Origin: Panacagrimonas perspica
GTDB lineage: Bacteria > Pseudomonadota > Gammaproteobacteria > Nevskiales > Nevskiaceae
Length of the DNA stretch: 64,000 nucleotides
Direction: 5' to 3'
Assembly (NCBI RefSeq): GCF_004364935.1
Contig: NZ_SOBT01000009.1
Location: 1,026,398-1,090,397 of the forward strand
Under the pieces are notes generated by a model that had not been told where the DNA came from, searched no databases, and saw nothing but the letters and a program-made list of their open reading frames with translations. The position numbers were made by a program, and so were the translations under genes. This document shows, in pieces, positions 1 to 8,528 of the stretch. Position 1 is the stretch's first letter, and the number at the start of each line of letters is the position of its first letter.

Positions 1-264
1 AGTGGAAACGCGAACTACTTCGTGTTCGGCATGACCCAGCCGTTCCCGAACAAAGTTTTCGAAGTTGATTTCGCATCGCTCTACGATCTTCGCGGCGGAG
101 TCTTTCTGCAGCCACTGGTCCGGTGGAATGTTCGCGGCAACGTGACCCTTGAAGCCTTCTACAACTATGTCGACGGCGGGTTGTACGGCAATCCGAATAA
201 CAACCTCCTGTCGACGATCGACTACGCGGATGAAATCACGATCCGCGCCAGTCTCAAGTTCTAA
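1..264 (+). CDS. DUF1302-type outer membrane protein, C-terminal fragment (cut by window edge)
   Basis: The reading frame is open from base 1 and ends at 264, so only about the last 87 residues are visible. The sequence alternates short beta-strand-like stretches (VFEVDFASLYDLRGG, LQPLVRWNVRGNVTLEAFYNY) and ends in an aromatic residue (IRASLKF), as outer membrane beta-barrels do. The next gene is a DUF1329 protein, the usual partner of DUF1302 proteins, which supports the assignment. The pair is commonly found with an RND pump and a YCF48 protein, both present further on at 17.4-20.9 kb. The role in uptake or export of a hydrophobic substrate is inferred from family context. No start can be given. 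Confidence 0.6.
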   Translation, partial: SGNANYFVFGMTQPFPNKVFEVDFASLYDLRGGVFLQPLVRWNVRGNVTLEAFYNYVDGGLYGNPNNNLLSTIDYADEITIRASLKF

Positions 265-387
265 ACGAGTTCATCCCCGCGAGTCTCCTCCTTCCGGGGT
301 TTCTTTGGCCGGTGGCGTCTTTCGGCGCCATCGGCCCTTTTCGTTGACGACGACCAAACTGTCCGGTCCTCGCCGGGAGCGTTCCGC

Positions 388-1779
388 ATGCGTGTGATTC
401 GTTACGACCGCCAGTATTCCCGCAGAAAATTCCTACGCGACTGCGCCGCCGGGATCCTCGGGACGGGCGTCCTCTGTCCGCTCGCGCAGGCGATCGCGGA
501 CACGGGCACGATCGAAAAGGCGTATCCCGAGGAACTGCTCTCGATAGAAGGGTTCACGAAGGGCCGCATCAAAACCGGTGACGTGATCGACGCCTCGAAC
601 GTCGAGCACGTCAAAGATCTGCTCGAGCCGGTCAGGTACGAGCAGCTTCTCAAGCTGGGGCGGCGCCTCAAGACGCTCCCGACGACGCGGGACGCGATGC
701 GGCTGTCGCCGTGGGAGTACATCGAGGCGACGCTGCGCAATGCGGGAAAGGCGAAGTTCGATGCGAAAGGGAACGTCGTCAACGCCGCCGACGGCGAGCC
801 CTGGATCGGCGGGAATCCGTTCCCCGATCCGAAGACGGGACTGGAGCTCTTCGCGGCGCAGACGCTCAACTGGGGCCGTCACGACGCGTCGACCTACGCC
901 TTCAAGGAGTTCGAGATCTCCGGCAAGGACGGCAAGGTGCGCTTCAACTACGCCGGCGTCTGGGCCGAGTTCTCGCCCGTCGCCCGCGTGGTCCTCGAAC
1001 CTAAGCCGTATTGGCCCGAGCACAAGGACAAGCTTCGGTACCAGACGGTCTGCTTCCTGTCGCCGACGTCGTTCCGCGGCACATCGTTCCTGAACATCTG
1101 GGACTACGACCACAGCACGTTCCCCAACCTGTACGGCTACGTGCCCGAGTTCCGGCGCGTGCGCCAGTTCCCGACGACCCAGCGGTTCGAGCCCCTTGTC
1201 CCAGGCTCCTCGTTGTACCTGTCGGACGCGTGGGCCGCCGGTGACCCGCTGCATACCTGGGGCAACTACCGGATCGTCGGCCGGGGTCCGTTCCTCGCGG
1301 GATTGTCCGGAAACTGGAATCCGAGCCATCCGAACTGGGAATGTGGGGTACATGGAGGGGCAGCCGGCCAATCGTTCTGGGACACGTCGGTCGAACTGAT
1401 TCCGGAGACGATCATCGTCGAGGCGGAACCCCTGAAGTTTCCGCGGGCACCGATCTCCAAGAAACGGGTTTGGTTCGACGCGCGGAACAACGCGGTCGTG
1501 GGAATGCTCACGTTCGATCGCCGCGGACAGCCGTACCGCTCTTTCGACGGCGCCTACGATCTGTACGAGAAAGGGTCCGATCGCCACATGGACGGAGCCC
1601 ATCCCTACTGGAGCTGGGTCCACGTCACGGCGTCCGACATCCAGACCGGCGACATCACGCGCCTGAACCAAGTTCGTGTTCTCGAAGGCTCGCACCGCAG
1701 CGGTGCGAACGATCCCGACATCTACAACAAGTATCTGACCCAAGCGGCGCTCATCAAGCTCGGAGCGAGTTCGGCATGA
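388..1779 (+). CDS. DUF1329 family protein with twin-arginine signal
   Basis: A 463-residue protein. The N-terminus carries a twin-arginine motif (SRRKFLRD, about residues 11-18) followed by a hydrophobic stretch ending near QAIADTG, so export to the periplasm by Tat is likely. The body matches my memory of DUF1329 proteins (LolB-like fold, outer membrane associated), including the conserved segment around GNPFPDPKTGLE. It follows the DUF1302 fragment by 123 bp on the same strand and overlaps the next gene by 4 bp (ATGA at 1776-1779). Together with the RND and YCF48 genes it probably forms an envelope transport set; the substrate is unknown. Confidence 0.75.
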   Translation: MRVIRYDRQYSRRKFLRDCAAGILGTGVLCPLAQAIADTGTIEKAYPEELLSIEGFTKGRIKTGDVIDASNVEHVKDLLEPVRYEQLLKLGRRLKTLPTTRDAMRLSPWEYIEATLRNAGKAKFDAKGNVVNAADGEPWIGGNPFPDPKTGLELFAAQTLNWGRHDASTYAFKEFEISGKDGKVRFNYAGVWAEFSPVARVVLEPKPYWPEHKDKLRYQTVCFLSPTSFRGTSFLNIWDYDHSTFPNLYGYVPEFRRVRQFPTTQRFEPLVPGSSLYLSDAWAAGDPLHTWGNYRIVGRGPFLAGLSGNWNPSHPNWECGVHGGAAGQSFWDTSVELIPETIIVEAEPLKFPRAPISKKRVWFDARNNAVVGMLTFDRRGQPYRSFDGAYDLYEKGSDRHMDGAHPYWSWVHVTASDIQTGDITRLNQVRVLEGSHRSGANDPDIYNKYLTQAALIKLGASSA

Positions 1780-2816
1780 ACACACCTTTCCCGTTCCCCA
1801 ATGCCGGGCGGCCTTCCAACCGACAGATCGTCCTCGGTCGGCGTCCGAACGGGACGCCGTCAGCGGACGACTTCGCGATCTGGCACGCGGAGATCCCGCA
1901 CGTGCAGCCTGGCGAAGTCCTGATCCGGAATCTCTTCTTGTCCGTCGAACCCGCGATGCGGGGGTGGGTCAACATCGCAGCGAACTACGGGACGCCGGTG
2001 CCCGTTGGGGGACTGATGCCGTCCTTCGCGGTTGGCGAAGTGATCGAGTCGCGACTCGACGGCTTCGAGGTCGGCGATCACCTGATGGGGATGTTCGGGT
2101 GGCAGGAATACTGCGTCGCCGGAGCGGGCGCCATCAAGCGGAAGATCCTGGAGCGCGATCTGTCCGTGTCCCTCGCGCTGGGTATCCTGGGCGTCAACGG
2201 GATCACCGCGTACTTCGGGACCGTCGAGACCGCCAGGGCAGCACGCGGGGAGACGCTGCTGGTTTCCACAGCGGCAGGTGCCGTCGGATCCGCCGTCGGG
2301 CAGATCGCGAAGATCCTCGGTTGTCGGGTGATCGGGATCGCAGGCGGGGCAGAGAAAACCGAGTGGTGCAAGTCGCTCGGTTTCGACGTCGCGGTCGACT
2401 ACAAGGCTCCGACGTTCGCCGAAGAGCTTGCGGCCGCGTGCAAAGGCGGAGTCGATGTGTTCTTCGACAACACGGCCGGACCCGTTGCTGACGAAGCGGC
2501 CAAGCATCTTTCGCGTGGAGCTCGTGTGGTCGTCTGCGGAACCTCGTCAATCGCGACTTGGGATCCGTGGCCGGTCGGTCCGCGCATCGAGCGCGCGTTG
2601 CTTGTGAAGCGCGCTTCCATGACCGGCTTCCTGGTGATGGACTACGAGGCCCGCTACCAGGAGGCGGTGGATTGGCTCGCGCCGCACGTGCGTAGCGGAC
2701 GCCTCGCTTTCCGCGAAGACATCACAGACGGACTCGAATCGGCGATGCCTGCGATCGGAGAGCTCTATTCCGGCGTGAATCGGGGCAAGCGGCTGATCCG
2801 GCTCGGACGCGCCTGA
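1776..2816 (+). CDS. NADP-dependent medium-chain oxidoreductase (CurA/YncB-like MDR family)
   Basis: The start ATG at 1776 overlaps the previous stop, giving 346 residues, the usual length for the CurA/prostaglandin-reductase branch of the MDR superfamily. The N-terminal GroES-like half has PGEVLIRNLFLSVEPAMRGW, and the Rossmann half has the glycine-rich stretch VSTAAGAVGSAVGQIAK followed by LGCRVIGIAGG. No structural zinc cysteines are seen. Members reduce activated alkenes with NADPH. Translational coupling to the DUF1329 gene suggests a role in the same catabolic pathway. The real substrate cannot be read from sequence. Confidence 0.8.
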   Translation: MNTPFPFPNAGRPSNRQIVLGRRPNGTPSADDFAIWHAEIPHVQPGEVLIRNLFLSVEPAMRGWVNIAANYGTPVPVGGLMPSFAVGEVIESRLDGFEVGDHLMGMFGWQEYCVAGAGAIKRKILERDLSVSLALGILGVNGITAYFGTVETARAARGETLLVSTAAGAVGSAVGQIAKILGCRVIGIAGGAEKTEWCKSLGFDVAVDYKAPTFAEELAAACKGGVDVFFDNTAGPVADEAAKHLSRGARVVVCGTSSIATWDPWPVGPRIERALLVKRASMTGFLVMDYEARYQEAVDWLAPHVRSGRLAFREDITDGLESAMPAIGELYSGVNRGKRLIRLGRA

Positions 2817-2829
2817 CCGCTCCGCGGGG

Positions 2830-3519
2830 TCAGTCCCACTCCACCCGGCAGGCGAGATACTCGCCGATCATGAATCGGACCCAGTCGCCCTCACCCTGAC
2901 CCACAGCATATCGGTAGCGCCCGGACTGTACGACCAGCCATACGCCGTAGGCGCACGGCTTGCCCTCCATCAAGGTGATGAAGCTGCGGCTCCCGAGTTC
3001 GGGATAGAGATACTGCGGAGGAATTTCCTCGAACTCCCGACGGCGCTCGGGGGTCATCAGGTTGAACGGCGCGATGTCGACGCGAAGCGGCTCCTCGGGG
3101 CGCTGCTGCCCCAGTTCGTATGCAATGTGCCCGCGTGCCAGTTTCAGGACGACCTTTCGAAGACTCTCGCCGTCCGGCGACCATTCCGGAATGCCCGAGG
3201 AAGCGATCGACTTCGAGGACTCGATCCGTTCGGCCAAGTTCGGACGCCGCTTGAGGAGCGCCGCAATCTTGGGTCTGAACCTATCGTCCGGAACGGTGGT
3301 TCCCCTGATGACGCACTCAAGAAAGGCAGCCACGTATGCTTCGTCGTCGGAAAATCCTGCATTGCAGACCGCGCAGCAGCCGACGACCGGAAGGCTGCCC
3401 GGATAGGGTTTATCGAGCAGTACCTTCGAAGGGACGTGATCGCGAGTGTCGGCCTGTCCGTTGCAATGCGCGCACCGGTCGTCGAATCGGCTGTCCGAGA
3501 AAAGCTTTTGTGGATCCAA
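2830..3519 (-). CDS. HNH-type nuclease-like protein
   Basis: About 229 residues from a TTG start at 3519, chosen because GGAG lies 6 bp upstream; the frame also stays open further upstream, but that part overlaps the neighbouring gene. Near the N-terminus are a CAHC pair, the segment DHVPSKVLLD and a second CAVCN pair, which together look like a zinc-bracketed HNH core (Cys-x2-Cys, His, Cys-x2-Cys-Asn). The remaining 170 residues match no family that I recognise. It is the last gene of a minus-strand set after a GIY-YIG-like gene (53 bp gap) and a protein kinase. Nuclease activity is inferred from the motif only. Confidence 0.55.
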   Translation of the reverse strand: MDPQKLFSDSRFDDRCAHCNGQADTRDHVPSKVLLDKPYPGSLPVVGCCAVCNAGFSDDEAYVAAFLECVIRGTTVPDDRFRPKIAALLKRRPNLAERIESSKSIASSGIPEWSPDGESLRKVVLKLARGHIAYELGQQRPEEPLRVDIAPFNLMTPERRREFEEIPPQYLYPELGSRSFITLMEGKPCAYGVWLVVQSGRYRYAVGQGEGDWVRFMIGEYLACRVEWD

Positions 3520-3572
3520 AGGAAAACTCCGCGCTTGGTGTTGCGGCAGAGTCGGCGCAAACGCAGACACGT

Positions 3573-4043
3573 TCAATCTTGTGCGCCCCGCTCGTCGTTG
3601 CCGTGATCCAAGAAATATCCCCAGCCTTGAACTCGAGCGAAATCCTGCTCGGAATATTCGGGCTGGCTCTCCGCCAGCGCTGGGGGCGTCGAGCTGCACC
3701 AAACGTCCTCGAAGGCCGCCGTCACGATGTCTTTGACCCGCGGCGAGTACTCGAAGCACTCGTACTGGCCGCTGAAAGGATGGGCAGGAAGACGGCGGTA
3801 TTCTCGCAACAGATCCAGGATCTTCGCTTCAAAGGCTGTGGCGTAGACCATGAGCGTGTCCCAATACTGCACCAGCTCGATGTCGATCTCGTAATTGTGG
3901 ACGGGGCTGTCGACAAAACCGGGAACGAAACGCGAGCGAACGTCGTCCACCTTGGCGGTAATGCCCACCTTGTAGAAGGCTTCGGGCGGATCCCTGCCGA
4001 CAAACTTCGCGAGGTAGATCGCAGCGGTCGGACGTTGTGTCAT
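3573..4043 (-). CDS. GIY-YIG / T5orf172-like nuclease-domain protein
   Basis: About 156 residues from ATG 4043; a GTG 15 bp further upstream is possible. The N-terminus (AAIYLAKF...FYKVGITAKVDDVRSRF) resembles the GIY-YIG/T5orf172 core, in which a YL segment is followed by a YKVGIT strand and an arginine-containing helix. The middle holds GQYECFEYSP and a following helix, where these proteins carry their catalytic glutamate. It lies between the kinase gene (92 bp upstream) and the HNH-like gene (53 bp downstream) on the same strand, so the three may be co-transcribed. Its molecular role is not known. Confidence 0.5.
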   Translation of the reverse strand: MTQRPTAAIYLAKFVGRDPPEAFYKVGITAKVDDVRSRFVPGFVDSPVHNYEIDIELVQYWDTLMVYATAFEAKILDLLREYRRLPAHPFSGQYECFEYSPRVKDIVTAAFEDVWCSSTPPALAESQPEYSEQDFARVQGWGYFLDHGNDERGAQD

Positions 4044-4134
4044 TCGCCTCGTCCGCACAGCGCCGTTGGTTCGGTTCCGCCACGGCCCGATCCGGCCGCT
4101 TCCAGCCGGATGAATTTGGCAGAAAAAGCTCCGC

Positions 4135-5421
4135 TCATGCGCCTTCGCCGGACGTCAGATCGCGCAAACCCGCGACGTACAGGTCGCGCACGCTGCGGCG
4201 GAAGGCGTCGTCCAGCACCGGCTCCTCGACGTCGGTACGGTAGAACATCGTCCCATCGACGAGAACGACGAGTTCTTCCCCTTCGACGCGGATCAGAAAC
4301 TCGGGTGCGTAGCGCTTGTCGTGCGTGGCGAAATGGTGGAAACCCAACCGGTTGCGCAGACCCTGGGTGAAATCAACGTGGCCTCCGGCATAGGACCGGT
4401 AGGTCGACGAAACCTTCCGCAAGATTTCCGCGTGCACCTCGCGGACGACATTCATCACGCGCTCGTAACGCTGCTTGTTCTTCGCCAACTCCCGATCGGC
4501 GACGGTGTTCAAACTCGCCATGACGAGATCCAGATCGTCTTCCGGTTCGGAAGCGGGGCGATTTTGCCTATGTACGACCGCCTCGAGTTCTTTCCTCATT
4601 GCGTTCGCCGACTCGAATCGTCCGCTGATTTTCTGCGAGAAAGTGCGGTCGAAGAACGACAGGAGTACGTTGAGGGCAGGACCGGCGGTCAGCCGAATCG
4701 CGGCCGTCGCCTCGGCCCGCTGATGCGGCATCCGCCCGGCCTGGTCGAGCAGCGTCGCCGGCGAGGTCGCGGTCAAGAGAAAGAAGAAGATGCCTCCGAG
4801 GAACGCGAGATCGGTGCGCACGTCTTGCTTGGCGGGACTGCCCGCCGACAGTTCTGGAAGCCGCAGGAAGCGATTGCCGATCTCCTGCCCTTGCTCCGTA
4901 CGAAAATCGTTCGATGCCCCATCGCGGTAGCCCAAGCCGAAATCGAGCAGCACGGGATCTGCGGGAGAGGACGCGCGCAGGATGATGTTGTCGGGCTTGA
5001 TGTCGCGGTGGACCCATCCTTCGCCGTGAACGTATCCGACGATTTCCAACAGTCGCAGAACGATGGCCGCCGCCTCGTCGAACGGGAGCGGACCGTTTCG
5101 TCCCACATGCTCGGCGATTGTCGGGCCCTCGACGAAGTCGATCACCAGGAATAACTTGCGCTTCGGGTCCTCGTGCAGGTTCGCGTTGCTGCTCACCAAG
5201 CGGGGTATGCCGGCGTGCAGACAGGTGGCGTAGGCGGTGGCTTCGCGGAAGAACCTGGCGCGCCTCTCGGGATCCGATTGCCGGCTCAGGATTTTGAGGC
5301 AAGCGGCTTGTCCGGTGACCCGGTGGCGTACGTGTTTGACGACGCCTTGCCCGCCCGCCGGCAGTTGCCCTTGGGGCTCCCATTCGCCGTCCCAGCCTAC
5401 GGCATCGGTCCAAGCGTTCAC
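4135..5421 (-). CDS. Eukaryotic-like serine/threonine protein kinase with unknown C-terminal domain
   Basis: A 428-residue protein. The kinase core is complete: glycine loop GGQGVV (residues 23-28), Lys43 in ACLKIL, alpha-C Glu60, the catalytic loop HRDIKPDN (138-145) and DFG at 160-162, then LPELSAG as the APE-like segment. No transmembrane segment or PASTA repeat is visible, so it is probably cytoplasmic. Residues from about 290 on form a separate C-terminal region, with a helix-rich part and then a strand-rich part ending in FLIRVEGEELVVLVDGTMFY, which I do not recognise. It heads a minus-strand set with GIY-YIG-like and HNH-like genes and is divergent from a caspase-like gene 131 bp away. 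Confidence 0.85.
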   Translation of the reverse strand: MNAWTDAVGWDGEWEPQGQLPAGGQGVVKHVRHRVTGQAACLKILSRQSDPERRARFFREATAYATCLHAGIPRLVSSNANLHEDPKRKLFLVIDFVEGPTIAEHVGRNGPLPFDEAAAIVLRLLEIVGYVHGEGWVHRDIKPDNIILRASSPADPVLLDFGLGYRDGASNDFRTEQGQEIGNRFLRLPELSAGSPAKQDVRTDLAFLGGIFFFLLTATSPATLLDQAGRMPHQRAEATAAIRLTAGPALNVLLSFFDRTFSQKISGRFESANAMRKELEAVVHRQNRPASEPEDDLDLVMASLNTVADRELAKNKQRYERVMNVVREVHAEILRKVSSTYRSYAGGHVDFTQGLRNRLGFHHFATHDKRYAPEFLIRVEGEELVVLVDGTMFYRTDVEEPVLDDAFRRSVRDLYVAGLRDLTSGEGA

Positions 5422-5552
5422 AGTCGGGTATTCGGGAAGGGTGTCGGTCTGCGCATTTTACTGCGGCGGCCGCGCCGCACTTCGCGAGTTCTGCGTGATC
5501 GACTGCCGGTCGCTCTGTAGCATCCGAATTCCAGCAGGAACTCGATCCCCCC

Positions 5553-6428
5553 GTGACCGGCCAGACGACCCATCTCCACGCGAACTGCCTCGTGGTCCTC
5601 AACTGCATGAACGAGGAGGAGGTAGCGCCGGGGCTCAGGCTTGCCCACGATCTTCGCGCGGGTGTCGCGAGGGAGGCCGGCATGACGGTGCGCACAGTCG
5701 ACTGCGCGCGCCCGGTCGAGCTTCGGATGGCGCTCGCCGAGCTTGCCGAAGCCGCGGCGGATGGTCTGATGCCGGCCGTTCACATCGACGGTCACGGTGC
5801 CGTCGAAGGCCTTCTGACGGGCGACGGTTCTCTGGTGCTGTGGGAAGCGCTCTGGCCGCTCTTTCGAAATCTCAATGTGGCGACGAGGAACAACCTGATC
5901 CTGACGTTCGCCTCATGCTCGTCCGCTCACGGCATCGTCGACAAAACCGCAGCCGATCTTTCGCGGCCCACCCCATTTCTAGTGATGGTCGCGCCGCAGA
6001 AGATCGTCCTCAACGGGACTGTCGACGCGGGGTTCGAGGATTTTTACCGCACTCTGATCGCAACCGGCGACATCAACGCTGCGTTCGACTTGCTCGAGCG
6101 GCGCGATCTCGCCGCGTCCACCGTCGGCGAGTACAAGCTTCTCATAGCGCCGAAGCTGTTCGTGTTGAGTGCCGGCAAGTACATCCAGCAGCACTGCATC
6201 GGCGAGGCGGCAAGAGCCCGCGAACGGAATCTGGAAGCGCTGCGCGCGGGCGACAGACACACGCGAAGACACGTGCGGAACGCGATTCGCGGTTCACAGG
6301 CGCTTTATCTCAGGGAGAAGTACGACCGCTTCATGATGATCGACCGGTATCCGGATCAAACCGGCCGATTTCAGATCAATTTCGGTGCGCTGGAGGCTCG
6401 AATTCGCAGGCGGGCAAGACGCACCTGA
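5553..6428 (+). CDS. Caspase/CHAT-like (clan CD) cysteine peptidase candidate
   Basis: 291 residues from GTG 5553; no close ribosome site is visible, only AGGA about 12 bp upstream. The order of elements fits the caspase fold: strand CLVVLNC, helix, strand TVRTVDC, helix, strand VHIDGHG with His81, then LILTFASCSSAHG with Cys122. The His-Gly and Cys spacing of about 40 residues is typical of a clan CD dyad. The remaining 165 residues are helical and charged, with no known domain. It is divergent from the protein kinase gene, which may share regulation. Peptidase activity is inferred from the dyad and strand order; a distant CHAT assignment is the best alternative. Confidence 0.5.
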   Translation: MTGQTTHLHANCLVVLNCMNEEEVAPGLRLAHDLRAGVAREAGMTVRTVDCARPVELRMALAELAEAAADGLMPAVHIDGHGAVEGLLTGDGSLVLWEALWPLFRNLNVATRNNLILTFASCSSAHGIVDKTAADLSRPTPFLVMVAPQKIVLNGTVDAGFEDFYRTLIATGDINAAFDLLERRDLAASTVGEYKLLIAPKLFVLSAGKYIQQHCIGEAARARERNLEALRAGDRHTRRHVRNAIRGSQALYLREKYDRFMMIDRYPDQTGRFQINFGALEARIRRRARRT

Positions 6429-6483
6429 TTGCCCGGGTGGCGGAGTTCGAGACCCAGCGTCAAACGGAGCAATGCGTTCCCGC

Positions 6484-7224
6484 TCAGAACATGTGCTGAC
6501 CGCCGTTGATCGAGATGTTCGCGCCGGTGAGAAACGCGGCTTCGTCCGACGCCAGGTACGCGACCAGACCCGCCACTTCCTCCGGTTTGCCTAAACGATT
6601 CATCGGAATCTGCGGGAGGATCTTGTCGGCGAGGACGATGGGGTCGATTTCGTTGACCATCTTGGTGCCGATGTAACCCGGCGAGATGGTGTTCACGGTC
6701 ACGCCGGCCTTGGCGACTTCCAGGGCGAGCGCTTTGGTAAAACCGTGCATGCCTGCCTTTGCCGCGGCGTAGTTGGCTTGGCCGAACGCGCCCTTCTGCG
6801 CGCTCATCGACGAGATGTTGATGACGCGGCCCCACTTGCGGGCGGTCATTCCTTCGACCACCTGCTTGGTCATGTTGAAGCAGCTGTCGAGATTGGTGCG
6901 GATCACCGCGTCCCAATCTTCCCGTCCCATCCTGCGGAACGTCTTGTCGCGCGTGATGCCGGCGTTGTTGACAAGAACGTCGATCGGGCCCACTTGCTCC
7001 TCGATGACGCGGGCGCAAGCCGCACAGGAGTCGAAGTCCGTCACGTCGCAGGGGAACGCTTCGAAACGAAGCCCTTCGGCCCGCCAGCGCGCTTTCCACG
7101 CTTCGGAACCCTTGTTCGCTGGCGAGTGCGTCGTGATCACGACGTAATCCATCGCCGCCAGCTTGAGGCAGATCGCCTCGCCGAGGCCGCCCATGCCGCC
7201 CGTCACCACAGCTCGTCTGATCAT
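6484..7224 (-). CDS. phaB: Acetoacetyl-CoA reductase-like short-chain dehydrogenase (PhaB family)
   Basis: 246 residues, the family length. The NAD(P)-binding motif is TGGMGGLGEAI (about residues 8-18), the catalytic serine is in INISSMSAQKG, and the active site YAAAK is followed by AGMHGFTKALA. The segment AITRDKTF/NNAGITRDKTFRRM is characteristic of PhaB enzymes, which reduce acetoacetyl-CoA to (R)-3-hydroxybutyryl-CoA with NADPH. No polyhydroxyalkanoate synthase is present in the window, so here it more likely serves the acetoacetyl-CoA formed by the neighbouring BKACE and CoA-transferase genes. It is convergent with the caspase-like gene (55 bp). Confidence 0.85.
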   Translation of the reverse strand: MIRRAVVTGGMGGLGEAICLKLAAMDYVVITTHSPANKGSEAWKARWRAEGLRFEAFPCDVTDFDSCAACARVIEEQVGPIDVLVNNAGITRDKTFRRMGREDWDAVIRTNLDSCFNMTKQVVEGMTARKWGRVINISSMSAQKGAFGQANYAAAKAGMHGFTKALALEVAKAGVTVNTISPGYIGTKMVNEIDPIVLADKILPQIPMNRLGKPEEVAGLVAYLASDEAAFLTGANISINGGQHMF

Positions 7225-7422
7225 TCGTCGTCCGCTGATCCGATCGCGATCTGCAAGGAATCGCGGATCCGCTTACGTCAAAGACCAGGACGTCGCAGGA
7301 GCCGGCTCCGATCGCACGCGACCATTGTCCCGGCGCTATCGCGCGCGGGCCAATCGATTCGAGGAATGCCGCGATAGAGCGTGTGTATGAAGGCGCGGCG
7401 CACCCTCATAAGTAGGCCGATA

Positions 7423-8289
7423 TCAGGCCGCCTGCCAGTCGTGACTCGCTGCGATCTTGATGAACTGCGAGAGCTGCGGGACTTCGGCGTCTTCGTGCCA
7501 CTGGATGGCGATCGTTCGCTCGATCTCGAAATCCGAGAGCTGCACGTGCTGGATGCCGGGCGCGCGGAAGAGCTCGGGGAGCATGGTGAGGCCGACACCG
7601 GCGGCGACCAAGCTCAGCGCGCGATCGTCTTGGTCGGTCCTGTAGGTCACGCGGAACTTGATGCTGCGCTCGGTGAGTACCTTGGTCGTCGCCTGGAACG
7701 TCTCGCAGGCGGTGCGGGAGATGTACGGCTCCCCGTCGAGAGCCGACAGGCGCACCGATTGTTCCTTGGCGAAACGATGGTCCATCGGCGCGGCGAGGAC
7801 GAACTTCTCGCGGAACAGCTCGCGCGTCCGGAACTCCGGGGCCTCGCCCTCGAGGCGGGTGATGATCGCGTCGACCCGCTTCTCGGAGAGCCGTTTGCGC
7901 AGGTCTTCGGCGGGACCATCGACCAGGATGAACGAGGCGCCCGGGACCAGGCAGCGATACCCGGAGATGAGATTCGCGATCGGTCGGGTGGCCAGCGTCT
8001 TGAGCACGCCGATGCGCAGCGGCTGGGGCGTTGCGACGCTGCGCAACTCCGCCTTGATCGAGCTGCAGGCGCTGAGGATCGCATTGGCTCGGTCCTTCAG
8101 ACGCATGCCGGCGGGAGTCGGGACGATCTTGGTTCGGCTGCGGTCCAGCAGCTTCACCTGAAGCTCGGACTCGAGTTTCGCGATGCTGGCGGACATCGCG
8201 GGCTGGGAGATCGAAACGCGTTCCGAAGCCTTGGTGAAGCTCCCGGTTTCGGCGACCGCCATGAAATGCTTGATCTGGCGCAGTTCCAT
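7423..8289 (-). CDS. LysR family transcriptional regulator (first of two paralogues)
   Basis: 288 residues from ATG 8289, preceded by AAGGAGA at good distance. The N-terminal winged helix is clear (MELRQIKHFMAVAETGSFTKASERVSISQPAMSASIAKLE), followed by an effector-binding domain of LysR type. It is divergent from the BKACE operon across 239 bp that contain a TCATATATATGA palindrome and a 25-bp motif shared with two other promoters. It probably controls the divergent catabolic operon in response to a pathway intermediate. It is closely similar to the second LysR at 14541-15419 along the whole length, so a duplication is likely. Confidence 0.9.
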   Translation of the reverse strand: MELRQIKHFMAVAETGSFTKASERVSISQPAMSASIAKLESELQVKLLDRSRTKIVPTPAGMRLKDRANAILSACSSIKAELRSVATPQPLRIGVLKTLATRPIANLISGYRCLVPGASFILVDGPAEDLRKRLSEKRVDAIITRLEGEAPEFRTRELFREKFVLAAPMDHRFAKEQSVRLSALDGEPYISRTACETFQATTKVLTERSIKFRVTYRTDQDDRALSLVAAGVGLTMLPELFRAPGIQHVQLSDFEIERTIAIQWHEDAEVPQLSQFIKIAASHDWQAA

Positions 8290-8368
8290 CGAAGTTCTCC
8301 TTTCGCACCCAGAAAACGCCGCTCCGTAGTCATCTTTTCGGTGATCCCGGATCATTGCATGACATACA

Positions 8369-8380
8369 TCATATATATGA
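8369..8380. promoter_or_regulatory. Perfect 12-bp palindrome in the LysR/BKACE intergenic region
   Basis: TCATATATATGA reads the same on both strands. It lies 80 bp upstream of the LysR start and just before the 25-bp shared motif. Position between divergent genes suits an operator or an AT-rich promoter element. No functional proof. Confidence 0.4.
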
Positions 8381-8385
8381 GGGGG

Positions 8386-8410
8386 ATAAAAAGAAAGAGT
8401 TTCAGTTATG
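8386..8410 (+). promoter_or_regulatory. Shared 25-bp motif, copy 1 (putative LysR operator)
   Basis: The site has the form ATAAA-N3-AAAGAGTTT-N3-TTATG, with outer ATAA/TTAT arms in dyad symmetry. It is 97 bp upstream of the LysR start and about 120 bp upstream of the BKACE start. By eye, 20 of its 25 positions agree with the copy at 17346-17370. The length and symmetry suit a LysR-type site. Confidence 0.5.
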
Positions 8411-8528
8411 CAGAACCGATCACTAAGCTCGTGGGCGAATCGCGGTTGCGCCTCGCACACAAAATTGACGACGCGTAGCCGCGGCCCACTAACGGCCCGG
8501 TCGAAGGGCTTGGCAGGAGTGCCCCGCG

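Noticed and set aside
433-1785. Long minus-strand open frame opposite the DUF1329 gene
   Set aside because: It is arginine- and valine-rich antisense of a clear gene, with no motif or ribosome site.
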